A stretch of 64,000 nt of DNA from Burkholderia sp. WAC0059 (GTDB lineage: Bacteria; Pseudomonadota; Gammaproteobacteria; Burkholderiales; Burkholderiaceae), in NCBI RefSeq assembly GCF_002870125.1, contig NZ_PNEO01000018.1, positions 61,071 through 125,070 of the forward strand, given 5' to 3'. This document shows, piece by piece, positions 31,417-39,969 of the stretch. The notes beneath the pieces were generated by a model, which saw only the letters and a list, made by a program, of their open reading frames with translations, was not told the DNA's origin and searched no databases. Within the stretch, counting starts at the first letter, position 1; each line of letters opens with the position of its first letter. Both the position numbers and the translations under genes were made by a program.

Positions 31417-31758
31417 ATGTCCACCGTGACCACCGAATCCGGCCTGCAATACGAAGATCTGACCGAAGGCAGCGGCGCCGAGGCGCAGGCGGGCCGGACC
31501 GTCAGCGTGCATTACACCGGCTGGCTGACGGACGGCCAGAAATTCGATTCCAGCAAGGACCGCAACGACCCGTTCGACTTCGTGCTCGGCGGCGGCATGG
31601 TCATCAAGGGCTGGGACGAGGGCGTGCAGGGCATGAAGGTCGGCGGCGTGCGACGCCTGACGATCCCGCCGCAACTCGGCTACGGCGCGCGCGGCGCGGG
31701 CGGCGTGATTCCGCCGAACGCCACGCTCGTGTTCGAGGTGGAACTGCTCGAGGTCTGA
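31417..31758 (+). CDS. FKBP-type peptidyl-prolyl cis-trans isomerase
   Basis: A 113-residue single-domain FKBP that catalyses cis-trans isomerisation of prolyl bonds and is probably cytoplasmic, since no signal peptide is present. The core signatures are VSVHYTGWLTDGQKFDSS, GGGMVIKGWDEGVQGMKVGG (split for length) and PPQLGYGARGAGGVIPPNATLVFEVELL. The residues lining the active pocket (Y, F, D, V, I, W, Y and F) are all there. Length is that of the minimal FKBP found in Burkholderia and Neisseria, where such proteins have been linked to protein folding and virulence. The start has a good AGGAG site. It is a single-gene unit. Confidence 0.95.
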   Translation: MSTVTTESGLQYEDLTEGSGAEAQAGRTVSVHYTGWLTDGQKFDSSKDRNDPFDFVLGGGMVIKGWDEGVQGMKVGGVRRLTIPPQLGYGARGAGGVIPPNATLVFEVELLEV

Positions 31759-31878
31759 GCCCCCCCCGTATCCACGCCTTCGCTACCGCGCCTGCCCGCA
31801 GCATCGGTTCGTTTCGGTCAGGCGCCGGCACCCGTCCCTGCTCCCGCCTTTGCCCCGCTCTCCCGCCCACGGCTCGCC

Positions 31879-32694
31879 ATGAACCGGCCCGTTCCTCCTC
31901 CCGCGCCCGGCGTGGCACTGCGCCGCTACGGCAACGTCGAGGCGACCGATCTGCACGACTTCCACCAGATCGTACTGGGCCTCGACGGCGCGATGGTGAT
32001 GGCGGTGGACGGCCGCGCGGCGCGCGTCGATCGTGAGGTAGCATGGCTCGTGCCCGCCGGTGCGCGCCACGACTATGCGGGCGTCGGCGAGAACCGGCAG
32101 CTCGTGCTCGACCTGCCGGTCGCCTCGCTCGCCGTGCCCGCCAGGCTCTTCGATACGGCGCGGGCCGTCCGCGTCGACGCGGCGCTCGCCGGGCTCGTCG
32201 GGCACATCGCCATGCGCGCCGCCGGTGCCGGTATCGCTGCCGATGCCGATGCCGCGCCGCCGGCGGACCGCGATGCCGGCCCGGGCCGCCGCTTCCAGTG
32301 GCAGGCCGCCGCGCGGCTCTGCGCGGCCCTGCTCGAACAGACGAACATCGGAAACGACGACGGCTCGAACGCGCGCGCCCTCGACTTCGCGCGTATCGAC
32401 CGATGGCTGCGCGCGCATCTGCAGGAGCCGCTGCGCATTGCCGACCTCGCCGCGCATTGCGGCCTCGGCCTGCGGCGTTTCCACGAACTCTTCGTCGAGG
32501 CCTTCGGCGAAACGCCGCATCGGTATCTGCAACGCCTGCGGCTCGACACCGCCATGACGCTGCTCGCCGACCCGGGGCGTTCGCTCGCGGACGTCGCGTT
32601 CGCGGTCGGCTTCGGCGACCAGAGCGCGTTCACGCATGCCTTCACGCGCCGCTTCGGGCGCGCGCCGGGGCAATGGCGCGCATGGTCGAACTGA
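31879..32694 (+). CDS. AraC-family transcriptional regulator
   Basis: A 271-residue regulator. The C-terminal 100 residues carry the two helix-turn-helix motifs of AraC proteins: LRIADLAAHCGLGLRRFHELF, then SLADVAFAVGFGDQSAFTHAFTRRFGRAPGQWR (each longer than 20 and therefore summarised by position, about residues 185-205 and 233-266). The N-terminal cupin-like domain contains HDFHQIVLGLDGAM and WLVPAGARHDYAG, as in effector-binding domains. The effector is unknown. It ends about 20 bp before the terminator shared with the convergent metZ gene. Confidence 0.85.
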   Translation: MNRPVPPPAPGVALRRYGNVEATDLHDFHQIVLGLDGAMVMAVDGRAARVDREVAWLVPAGARHDYAGVGENRQLVLDLPVASLAVPARLFDTARAVRVDAALAGLVGHIAMRAAGAGIAADADAAPPADRDAGPGRRFQWQAAARLCAALLEQTNIGNDDGSNARALDFARIDRWLRAHLQEPLRIADLAAHCGLGLRRFHELFVEAFGETPHRYLQRLRLDTAMTLLADPGRSLADVAFAVGFGDQSAFTHAFTRRFGRAPGQWRAWSN

Positions 32695-32707
32695 ACGTCG
32701 GGCTGAA

Positions 32708-32758
32708 CGAAAACGGGGCCGACCGGGACCGCCCAAACGGTTCCCCCGACCGGCCCCG
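32708..32758 (-). terminator. Intrinsic terminator of metZ
   Basis: A GC-rich hairpin (arms at about 32714-32730 and 32739-32758, closing with CGGGGCC/GGCCCCG) is followed on the minus strand by TTTTCGTT. It lies 24 bp after the metZ stop codon. Confidence 0.7.
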
Positions 32759-32781
32759 CTGCCCCGCGGCAAATTCAACCG

Positions 32782-33981
32782 TTAGCGGCCTGCCGCGTCG
32801 AGTCCGCGCGCGAGATCGCCGCGAATGTCCCCGGCGTTTTCGAGCCCCACCGCGAGCCGGATCAGCCCTTCGCTAATGCCCGCCGCCGCGCGCGCCTCGG
32901 GCGTAATGCGGCCGTGCGTGGTCGTCGCCGGATGCGTGATCGTCGTGCGCGTGTCGCCGAGGTTGCCGGTGATCGAGCAGATCTTCGTGCCGTCGATCAC
33001 GCGCCAGGCGTTCGCGCGCTGCGCCTCGGGCGTGTCGCCCTTGAGCTCGAACGAGACGATCGCGCCGCCCGCCTTCTGCTGGCGCATCGCCAGCTTGTGC
33101 TGCGGATGCGATTCGAGCCCCGGGTAGAACACGCGGCCCACGGCCGGATGCGTTTCGAGCCAGCGCGCGATGTCGAGCGCGTTGGCCGACTGCCGCTCCA
33201 CGCGCAGCGACAGCGTCTCCATGCCCTTGAGCAGCACCCACGCGTTGAACGCGGAGAGCGTCGGCCCCGCGCTGCGCACGAACGGAAACACTTTCTCCAT
33301 GATGAATTTCTTCGAGCCCACGAGCGCGCCGCCGAGCACGCGCCCCTGGCCGTCGAGGAACTTCGTCGCCGAGTGCATGACGACGTCCGCGCCGAGCTCG
33401 AGCGGCTTTTGCAGCGCCGGGCTGCAGAAGCAGTTGTCGACGACGAAGAGCGCGCCCGCCGCCTTCGCGATCTTCCCGATCGCCTCGATGTCGGCCACTT
33501 CGGTCAGCGGGTTCGACGGCGTCTCGAGGAAGAACATCTTCGTCTCGGGGCGCACGGCGTTCTTCCAGGCGTCGAGGTCGGACGGATCGACGAACGTCGT
33601 CGTAATGCCGAACTTGCTGAAGATCTGCGAGAACATGCCGAGCGTCGAACCGAACAGGCTCTGCGAGCTCACGAGGTGGTCGCCCGCCTGCATGGCCGAC
33701 ATCACGACCGACATGATCGCGGCCATCCCCGAGGCCGTGGCCATGCAGGCCTCGCCGCCCTCGAGCGCCGCGAGCCGGTCCTGGAACATCGTCACGGTCG
33801 GGTTCGTGAAGCGCGAGTAGGTGTAATAGTCCTCCGAGTGCTGGAAGCGCTCGGCCGCCTCGGCGGCGCTCGCGAAGCAGAAGCTGGAAGTCAGGAAAAT
33901 CGCTTCCGAATGCTCGTTGAACTGGCTGCGCTGCGACCCCGAGCGCACGGCGAGGGTGTCGAAATTGAAGGTATCGTCCAT
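32782..33981 (-). CDS. metZ: O-succinylhomoserine sulfhydrylase
   Basis: A 399-residue PLP enzyme of the Cys/Met metabolism family, making homocysteine from O-succinylhomoserine and sulfide. The PLP lysine lies in MHSATKFLDGQGRVLGG. Other family motifs are YYTYSRFTNPT near residue 52, ATASGMAAI near 80 and TPSNPLTEVADI near 155. Length is normal. The start at 33981 is taken because MDDTFNFDTLAVR is the family N-terminus; the longer frame to 34173 is spurious. A candidate SAM-II riboswitch and an intrinsic terminator lie between this gene and purF, so it should be switched off when S-adenosylmethionine is plentiful. Confidence 0.95.
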   Translation of the reverse strand: MDDTFNFDTLAVRSGSQRSQFNEHSEAIFLTSSFCFASAAEAAERFQHSEDYYTYSRFTNPTVTMFQDRLAALEGGEACMATASGMAAIMSVVMSAMQAGDHLVSSQSLFGSTLGMFSQIFSKFGITTTFVDPSDLDAWKNAVRPETKMFFLETPSNPLTEVADIEAIGKIAKAAGALFVVDNCFCSPALQKPLELGADVVMHSATKFLDGQGRVLGGALVGSKKFIMEKVFPFVRSAGPTLSAFNAWVLLKGMETLSLRVERQSANALDIARWLETHPAVGRVFYPGLESHPQHKLAMRQQKAGGAIVSFELKGDTPEAQRANAWRVIDGTKICSITGNLGDTRTTITHPATTTHGRITPEARAAAGISEGLIRLAVGLENAGDIRGDLARGLDAAGR

Positions 33982-34025
33982 GTTCGTTCTGTTCCCGTGG
34001 CGAAGAAGGCCCACTGTGGTGAGGC

Positions 34026-34062
34026 AACAAAAAGCCCGCTTTGCGTCGGCATAAGCGGGCTT
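34026..34062 (-). terminator. Intrinsic terminator upstream of metZ (probable attenuator)
   Basis: A perfect 10-bp stem (AAGCCCGCTT / AAGCGGGCTT, loop 11 bases) is followed on the minus strand by TTTTTGTTG. It lies 45 bp before the metZ ATG and 57 bp after the riboswitch-like core. It is placed to stop transcription before metZ. Confidence 0.85.
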
Positions 34063-34118
34063 CATGTGAAAAACGGGGATAACGACAGCTTTGGGCGCCG
34101 GGCGCTCTCGCGCCCCTC

Positions 34119-34171
34119 GCTTTAGCTGTTTCGGGTTGCCCCGCGTCCGCAAGCTGAAATCAAATCGACGC
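34119..34171 (-). ncRNA. Candidate SAM-II (SAM-alpha) riboswitch of metZ
   Basis: Reading the minus strand, a GCGTC/GACGC stem (34167-34171 with 34143-34147) encloses GATTTG (34161-34166) and GCTTGC (34149-34154). A small GGG-GCAA-CCC-type hairpin follows (34133-34141), and then AAACAGCTAAAGC (GCTAAAGC at 34119-34126). The GAUUU...GCUUGC...GCUAAA order is the conserved core of SAM-II riboswitches, which bind S-adenosylmethionine in an H-type pseudoknot. The gene controlled, metZ, is a classic target. SAM-II is best known from alphaproteobacteria, so the extra internal hairpin and the host group deserve checking. Confidence 0.75.
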
Positions 34172-34179
34172 AAGGCCCA

Positions 34180-34188
34180 ATCGTATCA
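34180..34188 (-). promoter_or_regulatory. Candidate extended -10 of metZ
   Basis: TGATACGAT on the minus strand (an extended -10, TG-n-TACGAT) sits just upstream of the riboswitch core, which would place the transcript start at the beginning of the aptamer. No -35 match. Confidence 0.45.
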
Positions 34189-34273
34189 CGGCCGGCGCGG
34201 ATTGCGGCCGCCGATACGTAAAACGCGGGCAAAACGTGCCATGCCCCGCATCCGCCCCGATGACCGTACCGGC

Positions 34274-35818
34274 TCACTCCACCGAGAGTTGCAGGTGCAA
34301 CTGCGAACGCGAGCCGCCGTCCACGGCGTCGCTCGCCGCGTCGCGGTCCGACTGCGCAGCGGGCGCGAGGCGGGCCCGCTCGACGCTGTCGAGATAGGCC
34401 GGCGTGATGTCGCCCGTGATGTAGTGGCCGTCGAAGCACGAGGCGTCGAAGTTCTTCAGCGCGGGATTGATGTCGCGCACTGCCTGCTTGAGCGCGTCGA
34501 CGTCCTGGTAGACGAGGTGATCCGCACCGATGATGCGCGCCACTTCCTCGTCGGTGCGGCCGTGCGCGACGAGCTCGCCGCGCGTCGGCATGTCGATGCC
34601 GTAGACGTTCGGGAACTTCACCGGCGGCGCCGCCGAGGCGAAGATCACCGTGTTCGCGCCCGCGTCGCGCGCCATCTGCACGATTTCCTGCGAGGTGGTG
34701 CCGCGCACGATGGAGTCGTCCACGATCAGCACGTTCTTGCCCTTGAACTCGATGCCCATCGCGTTGAGCTTCTGGCGCACCGACTTCTTGCGCACCGCCT
34801 GGCCCGGCATGATGAAGGTGCGGCCCACGTAGCGGTTCTTGAAGAAACCCTCGCGATATTCGATGCCGAGCTTCTCGGCCACCTGCATCGCGGCCGGGCG
34901 CGAAGAATCGGGAATCGGCATCACGACGTCGATCTTCACGTCGGGCAGCTCGCGGCGAATCTTCTCGGCGAGATAGTCGCCCATGCGCAGCCGCGCGTTG
35001 TAGACGGGCACGCCGTCGAGCACCGAGTCCGGCCGCGCGAGGTAGACGAGCTCGAAGATGCAGAGGTTCAGGCTCGGCGTGCCGGCGCATTGCTGCGCGT
35101 GGAAGTTGCCTTCGATGTCGATGAAGATCGCCTCGCCCGGCGCCACGTCGCGCACGAATTCGAAGCCGATGCCCTCGATGGCGACCGATTCCGACGCGAC
35201 CATCCACTCGGTGCCCTCGGCCGTTTCGAGCTTGCCGATGCACAGCGGCCGGATGCCGAACGGGTCGCGGAACGCGAGCAAGCCGTAGTTGGCGATCAGC
35301 GAGACGGTCGCGTACGAGCCGCGCACGCGCCGGTGCACGCCCGCGACGGCCTTGAAGAGCGCGGTCGCATCGAGCTGCAGGCCCGAGCTCGAGAGCTGCA
35401 GCTCGTGCGCGAGCACGTTGAGCAGCACCTCGGTGTCGGAATGCGTGTTGATGTGCCGGCGATCGATGCGGAACATCTCTTCCTTGAGCTGCTCGCAGTT
35501 CGTCAGGTTGCCGTTGTGCGCAAGGATGACGCCGAACGGCGCGTTCACGTAGAACGGCTGGGCCTCTTCCTCGCTCGAGGCCGAGCCGGCCGTCGGATAG
35601 CGCACCTGGCCGATGCCCCAGGTGCCGGGCAGGCCGCGCATGTTGCGCGTGCGGAACACGTCGCGCACCATGCCGTTGGCCTTGTGCATGTGGAAGGTGC
35701 TGCCGTTCGCGGTGGCGATGCCTGCCGCGTCCTGACCGCGGTGCTGCAGGAGCAGCAGGCTGTCATAGATCAGCTGATTGACGGGGGAGCGGGAAACGAC
35801 GCCTACGATACCGCACAT
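34274..35818 (-). CDS. purF: Amidophosphoribosyltransferase
   Basis: A 514-residue glutamine-dependent enzyme that starts purine synthesis by converting PRPP to phosphoribosylamine. The N-terminal glutaminase domain begins MCGIVGVV, with Cys2 as nucleophile directly exposed after Met removal, and LLLQHRGQDAAGI. The C-terminal phosphoribosyltransferase domain holds the PRPP loop VLIVDDSIVRGTTS and the flexible loop FIMPGQAVRKKSVRQKLNAM. Length and motifs are standard. It follows cvpA with a 103-bp gap, the conserved cvpA-purF order. The C-terminus ends in a short Ala/Asp-rich tail. Confidence 0.97.
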   Translation of the reverse strand: MCGIVGVVSRSPVNQLIYDSLLLLQHRGQDAAGIATANGSTFHMHKANGMVRDVFRTRNMRGLPGTWGIGQVRYPTAGSASSEEEAQPFYVNAPFGVILAHNGNLTNCEQLKEEMFRIDRRHINTHSDTEVLLNVLAHELQLSSSGLQLDATALFKAVAGVHRRVRGSYATVSLIANYGLLAFRDPFGIRPLCIGKLETAEGTEWMVASESVAIEGIGFEFVRDVAPGEAIFIDIEGNFHAQQCAGTPSLNLCIFELVYLARPDSVLDGVPVYNARLRMGDYLAEKIRRELPDVKIDVVMPIPDSSRPAAMQVAEKLGIEYREGFFKNRYVGRTFIMPGQAVRKKSVRQKLNAMGIEFKGKNVLIVDDSIVRGTTSQEIVQMARDAGANTVIFASAAPPVKFPNVYGIDMPTRGELVAHGRTDEEVARIIGADHLVYQDVDALKQAVRDINPALKNFDASCFDGHYITGDITPAYLDSVERARLAPAAQSDRDAASDAVDGGSRSQLHLQLSVE

Positions 35819-35921
35819 GGCCGGTCCTTCAAAATAACGAAATGGGTTGCGGCGGGCCGGAAGCGCCCGGCGTTGCGCCGCGATACTGCCTTGTCCTGTT
35901 CCTGCTCCGATGCGCCGCGCC

Positions 35922-36416
35922 TCACACGCGCACGTAGGCGGCCAACACCGGCGGCAGCAACGGTTTCAATTCGTGCACGCCTCGCACGACGTAGGGCCGC
36001 AGCACCGCGTCGCGCCAGAACGCCTGCTGGGGCAGTTCGGTCAGGCCGGCAAGGGCGGTCAGCACCAGCACCAGCACGACGCCGCGCGCAAGCCCGAACA
36101 TCAGGCCCAGCGAGCGGTCCACGCCCGAGAGCCCGCTGACCTGCACGAGGCGCACGAGCAGCGCGTTCGCCACGCCGGCCACGAGCACCACGCCGATCAC
36201 GATCAACGCGAACGCGACGACCCACTGGGTCAGCGCGCCGCCGGGCCAGTCGGCCGGAATCCACGGCGCCACGCGGTCGACGAAGAAGCAGGCCGCGAGA
36301 AACGCCACGACCCAGCCGACGAGCCCGAACACCTCGCCGATGAACCCGCGCCAGGCGCCGCGCAGCGCGGATAAACCGATCACCGCCATTACAGCGTAGT
36401 CGAACGCGGTCAACAT
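35922..36416 (-). CDS. cvpA: CvpA-family membrane protein
   Basis: A 164-residue protein with four membrane segments (residues about 3-20, 27-48, 65-85 and 103-122) and the family N-terminus MLTAFDYAVMAVIGLSALRGAWRGF. The GWVVAFLAACFFVDRVAPWIP and LVRLVQVSGLSGVDRSLG motifs (each cited in part) are typical of CvpA. It is needed for colicin V production in E. coli and has more recently been linked to envelope and bile tolerance. It starts 6 bp after the SPOR-domain gene and precedes purF, a widespread order in proteobacteria. Confidence 0.9.
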   Translation of the reverse strand: MLTAFDYAVMAVIGLSALRGAWRGFIGEVFGLVGWVVAFLAACFFVDRVAPWIPADWPGGALTQWVVAFALIVIGVVLVAGVANALLVRLVQVSGLSGVDRSLGLMFGLARGVVLVLVLTALAGLTELPQQAFWRDAVLRPYVVRGVHELKPLLPPVLAAYVRV

Positions 36417-36422
36417 CGGCGG

Positions 36423-37370
36423 CTATTCGGCGCCGCCGCTGTTCGCGTTCGCCATCAACCCCGCCGCGCGCACCTTCGCGATCGCGGCCGAGGCCGCCGT
36501 GCGATCGACGAACGGCCCGGCGCGCAGCAGCGTGAGCGTCGTGCCGTCGGACTGCCTGCGGCGTTCGGTATATGCGGGTACGCCCGCGGCTTTCAACTTC
36601 CGGACCCAATCGCGGGCGCTGGCCTCGTCATGGAACGAGCCGAGCTGCACGGCAAAGCGCGCGCCCGGCGGCGTGACGGGCGAGCCCGTGTCGGTGTCGG
36701 CGGAGCCGTCGTCGGCATTCGTGGCGTTCGCGGAGTCGGTATTCGCGGCGGCGGCGGACTGCGACGGCGCCTGCAGCGGCGGCATCGGCACGGTCTGCGA
36801 GGCCTGGGACGAAACCTGGGCCTGCGTCTGCGGCGGATTATTCGACGGGGCTCGCGACGGGGTCCGGGCCGTGGCCCTGGACCGGGCGCCCTGCTGGCTG
36901 CCGGAGCCGGTAGTGCCCGGCGCGGCCGGGCTCGCGATGCCGGCCGTCGCGGACGGCACCGCCACGGCGGACCCGGACGCGCCCGTCGCGGCGGCATCGG
37001 CCGTCGCCGGATTGTCGGCCGTCGTCATGCCGGCGCCGGCGTCCGTATCGTTGTTGTTTGCCGCGCTCTGGTCGGCCGGGCGGCTGGGAATGTCGATCGC
37101 GATGTCGTCGGTGACGGGCTTCGGGTGCGAGTCGAGCACCATCGGCAGGATCACGATCGCCGCGATGACGAGGGCGATCGCCCCGACGAGCCGCCGCCGC
37201 GCCCGCTGCTTCTCGGGCAGCGTGGGATCGAGCAGCATGGCGTCGGCGTCCGCGCGCTCGGGACGGCGGCTGCGCCGCTCCGTGCGCGCGCCCTGGGCAC
37301 GCCGGCCAGAACCGGCACCGCGCCTGACCGGCGCATCGTCGTCTTTCCTGCCGAACGAGAAGATTCCCAT
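36423..37370 (-). CDS. SPOR-domain cell-division protein (DedD/FtsN type)
   Basis: A 315-residue bitopic inner-membrane protein. A basic cytoplasmic N-terminus (about 60 residues) precedes one transmembrane helix (VGAIALVIAAIVILPMVLD, about 62-80). A long periplasmic linker rich in Ala, Ser, Pro and Gln follows, and a C-terminal SPOR domain (about 235-312) begins RFAVQLGSFHDEASARDWV and contains LRAGPFVDRTAASAAI. SPOR domains bind denuded glycan strands at the septum. Position between folC and cvpA-purF is the classic location of dedD in E. coli, which supports that assignment. No catalytic activity expected. Confidence 0.85.
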   Translation of the reverse strand: MGIFSFGRKDDDAPVRRGAGSGRRAQGARTERRSRRPERADADAMLLDPTLPEKQRARRRLVGAIALVIAAIVILPMVLDSHPKPVTDDIAIDIPSRPADQSAANNNDTDAGAGMTTADNPATADAAATGASGSAVAVPSATAGIASPAAPGTTGSGSQQGARSRATARTPSRAPSNNPPQTQAQVSSQASQTVPMPPLQAPSQSAAAANTDSANATNADDGSADTDTGSPVTPPGARFAVQLGSFHDEASARDWVRKLKAAGVPAYTERRRQSDGTTLTLLRAGPFVDRTAASAAIAKVRAAGLMANANSGGAE

Positions 37371-37443
37371 GTATGGCTTTTTGCCTGGCTAACCGGCCGA
37401 TTGATCGCGCACGGTCGATGCGCCCGACTTGAGTCCCGTGCGT

Positions 37444-38754
37444 TCAGTGCTGCTGCGATTTACGCCAGGCCATCACGCCAGCGACCGTGAGAAAACTGCC
37501 GAAAACAATGATTCTATCATTTTCGGATAGCCTTTTTTGCGCATCCTGGAATGCCAGGGCGGGCGTTTCATGGCAGGTCACGCTGCTGTCCGGGCCGTCC
37601 GTCACGCCCGCCTCGCGCAGCGCGGCCGCCAGCTCGTCGGCCGACGCCGCGCGCGGCGTCGGCAGGTCGGTCACGCACCAGTGGTCGACCTCGCCCTTCA
37701 GTTGCTGGATCACGCCCGCGATGTCCTTGTCGCGCATCGCGCCGAACACCGCGTAAGTGTAGGGAAAATAACCCATACCGCCGAGATTCTGCGCCAGCAC
37801 GGCCGCGGCATGAGGGTTGTGGCCGACGTCGAGAACCACGGCCGGCTTGCCCGGCAACACCTGGAAGCGCCCCGGCAGCTCGACGTTCGCGATTCCGAGG
37901 CGAATGTCCTGCGCGGAGACGGGCAGCCGGTCGCGCAGCGCTTCGAGCCCGGCGAGCGCCGCCGCCGTGTTGATGAGCTGGTTCGCGCCGCGCAGCGACG
38001 GATAGGCGAGCGCCGGGCGGCGCATCGTGCGGCCCGCGTAGCTCCACTGCTGGCGCTCGCTGCCGGCCTGACCTTCGTAGCGGAAGTCCCGCCCGAACAG
38101 CCAGAGGTCGGCGCCGATGGCGTTCGCATGGTCGACCAGCGTCTGCGGCGGCAGCGGGTCCGCGCAGATCGCCGGCCGGCCGGGACGGAAAATGCCGGCC
38201 TTCTCGAAGCCGATCTGCTCGCGCGTGTCGCCGAGATACTCGGTGTGGTCGATGTCGATACTCGTCACGATGGCGCAGTCGGCATCGAGCACGTTGACGG
38301 CATCGAGCCGGCCGCCGAGGCCGACCTCGAAAATCGCCGCGTCGAGCTCGCGCGAGGCGAACAGATGCATGATCGCGAGCGCCGTGAACTCGAAGTAGGT
38401 CAGCGAGACGGGCTCGGGCAGCGCAAGACGCGCGGCCTCGACGGCCTCGAAGTGCGGCAGCAGGTCCGCGTCGCTCGCCTGCTCGCCGTTCACGCGCGCG
38501 CGCTCGTTGAACGCGAGCAGATGGGGCGACGTGTGGCAGCCGACGCGATAGCCGGCCTTGAGCAGGATCGTCTCGAGAATCGCGCAGGTCGAGCCCTTGC
38601 CGTTGGTCCCGCCCACGATGACGACGGGGCAATCGAACGAGAGCTGCAGCGCGTCCTTGACCTTGCGGATGCGCGTGAGCCCCATGTCGATGCCGACCGG
38701 ATGCGCGGTTTCGAGATGCGTGAGCCACGCGTCGAGGGTGGGAAAGGTGCTCAT
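37444..38754 (-). CDS. folC: Dihydrofolate synthase / folylpolyglutamate synthase
   Basis: A 436-residue Mur-ligase-fold enzyme that adds glutamate to dihydropteroate and to folates. The ATP loop is VGGTNGKGST (near residue 48). Other signatures include YRVGCHTSPHL, EVGLGGRLDAVNVLD (near 145), SIDIDHTEYLGDT and LDVGHNPHAA in the C-terminal domain. The start MSTFPTLDAWLTHLETAHP is typical of the family. It lies downstream of accD and upstream of the SPOR gene, the accD-folC-dedD-cvpA-purF order known from E. coli. A 73-bp gap separates it from the SPOR gene. Confidence 0.95.
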   Translation of the reverse strand: MSTFPTLDAWLTHLETAHPVGIDMGLTRIRKVKDALQLSFDCPVVIVGGTNGKGSTCAILETILLKAGYRVGCHTSPHLLAFNERARVNGEQASDADLLPHFEAVEAARLALPEPVSLTYFEFTALAIMHLFASRELDAAIFEVGLGGRLDAVNVLDADCAIVTSIDIDHTEYLGDTREQIGFEKAGIFRPGRPAICADPLPPQTLVDHANAIGADLWLFGRDFRYEGQAGSERQQWSYAGRTMRRPALAYPSLRGANQLINTAAALAGLEALRDRLPVSAQDIRLGIANVELPGRFQVLPGKPAVVLDVGHNPHAAAVLAQNLGGMGYFPYTYAVFGAMRDKDIAGVIQQLKGEVDHWCVTDLPTPRAASADELAAALREAGVTDGPDSSVTCHETPALAFQDAQKRLSENDRIIVFGSFLTVAGVMAWRKSQQH

Positions 38755-38832
38755 CGAACGATTCGGTGGTGCGAAGGCGGCGCGGGCGGGAAAACACGGC
38801 CCGCGAAAATCGGGATTATCCCGGAAATGACA

Positions 38833-38862
38833 GCGCGCCGCTCGCTTTCGCTGACGGCGCGC
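38833..38862 (-). terminator. Possible terminator after accD
   Basis: GCGCGCCG / CGGCGCGC 8-bp arms around a 14-base loop in the accD-folC gap. Only a short, broken U-run (TCATTTCC) follows on the minus strand, so termination may be weak. Confidence 0.4.
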
Positions 38863-38892
38863 AGGGCAAACGCGGCAGACGCGGGAAGGTGT

Positions 38893-38907
38893 GCGTCAAA
38901 TTGACGC
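38893..38907. repeat. Palindrome in the accD-folC gap
   Basis: GCGTCAA-A-TTGACGC, perfect 7-bp arms around one base, 42 bp after the accD stop. It may be part of the accD mRNA end or a protein-binding site; nothing else identifies it. Confidence 0.35.
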
Positions 38908-38949
38908 CCGCCTTTCCCGGGACTGCGCGAAAAGGGAAAACGCGGAAGC

Positions 38950-39822
38950 TCAGGCCACCGCGTCGGCCGGCTGGCGGCTCAGGAGCGCGATGAGCCGCGC
39001 GATCTCCTCGCGCAGCTTGCGGCGGTCGACGATCATGTCGATGGCGCCCTTCTGCAGCAGGAACTCCGAGCGCTGGAAGCCCTCGGGCAGTTTCTCGCGC
39101 ACGGTCTGCTCGATCACGCGCGGCCCCGCGAAGCCGATCAGCGCCTTCGGCTCGGCGATCACGACGTCGCCGAGAAACGCGAAGCTCGCCGACACGCCGC
39201 CCATCGTCGGATCGGTCAGCACCGAGATGAACGGCAGTTTTGCTTCGGAAAGCTTCGTGAGCATGGCCGTGGTCTTGGCCATCTGCATCAGCGAAAGCAG
39301 GCTTTCCTGCATCCGCGCGCCGCCCGAGGCCGTGAAGCAGATGAACGGCACCTGCTGCTCGAGCGCGTTCTGCGCGCCGCGCGCGAAGCGCTCGCCGACC
39401 ACCGAACCCATCGAGCCGCCCATGAACGAGAACTCGAAGCAGGCCACGACGACGGGCAGCGTATGGATCGCCCCGCCCATCACGACCATCGCGTCGGTCT
39501 CGTCGGTCTCTTCCATCGCCTCTTTCAGGCGCTCGGGATACTTGCGGCTGTCCTTGAACTTCAGCGCGTCGACCGGGATGATCTCCTGGCCGATCTCGTA
39601 GCGGCCTTCCGGGTCGAGCAGGCCGTCGAGCCGTTCGCGCGCGCCGATGCGCATGTGATGGTCGCACTTCGGGCAGACGTGCAGGTTCGCCTCGACGTCG
39701 TTGCGATACAGCACCGCCTCGCACGACGGGCACTTGATCCAGAGCCCCTCGGGAATGCCCTTGCGACTTTTCGGGTCGGTTTGCTTGATTTTCGGCGGCA
39801 GCAGTTTGTCTAGCCAGCTCAT
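38950..39822 (-). CDS. accD: Acetyl-CoA carboxylase carboxyltransferase subunit beta
   Basis: A 290-residue subunit that, with AccA, transfers the carboxyl group from biotin to acetyl-CoA at the start of fatty acid synthesis. The N-terminal zinc ribbon is intact (WIKCPSCEAVLY and HVCPKCDHHM, the C-x2-C...C-x2-C pattern near residues 30-55). The crotonase-like core contains CFTASGGARMQESLLSLMQMAKT (in part) and LTDPTMGGVSASFA. The N-terminal MSWLDKLLPPKI is a standard AccD start. It follows trpA by 147 bp, a gap that contains a strong hairpin. folC is next. Confidence 0.96.
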   Translation of the reverse strand: MSWLDKLLPPKIKQTDPKSRKGIPEGLWIKCPSCEAVLYRNDVEANLHVCPKCDHHMRIGARERLDGLLDPEGRYEIGQEIIPVDALKFKDSRKYPERLKEAMEETDETDAMVVMGGAIHTLPVVVACFEFSFMGGSMGSVVGERFARGAQNALEQQVPFICFTASGGARMQESLLSLMQMAKTTAMLTKLSEAKLPFISVLTDPTMGGVSASFAFLGDVVIAEPKALIGFAGPRVIEQTVREKLPEGFQRSEFLLQKGAIDMIVDRRKLREEIARLIALLSRQPADAVA

Positions 39823-39864
39823 CCTGATTTACCCCTGATTTTTTCCGTCCGGCCGCCGCGAAAC

Positions 39865-39901
39865 GGGCGGCGGACCGGTTCTTTCTTCCGGCCCGCCGCC
39901 C
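39865..39901 (-). terminator. Strong hairpin between trpA and accD
   Basis: GGGCGGCGG + CCGG pair with CCGG + CCGCCGCCC around a pyrimidine loop (13 paired bases with one mismatch). It sits in the middle of the trpA-accD gap. On the minus strand it is followed by GTTTCG, so it could be a partial terminator or an mRNA-stabilising structure. Confidence 0.5.
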
Positions 39902-39969
39902 GCTTCACGGCGAAAACGTCGATTTTACCGCGTGTCGGCCCTCGGTCCCTCGCTCGGCCCCTCAGCCCC

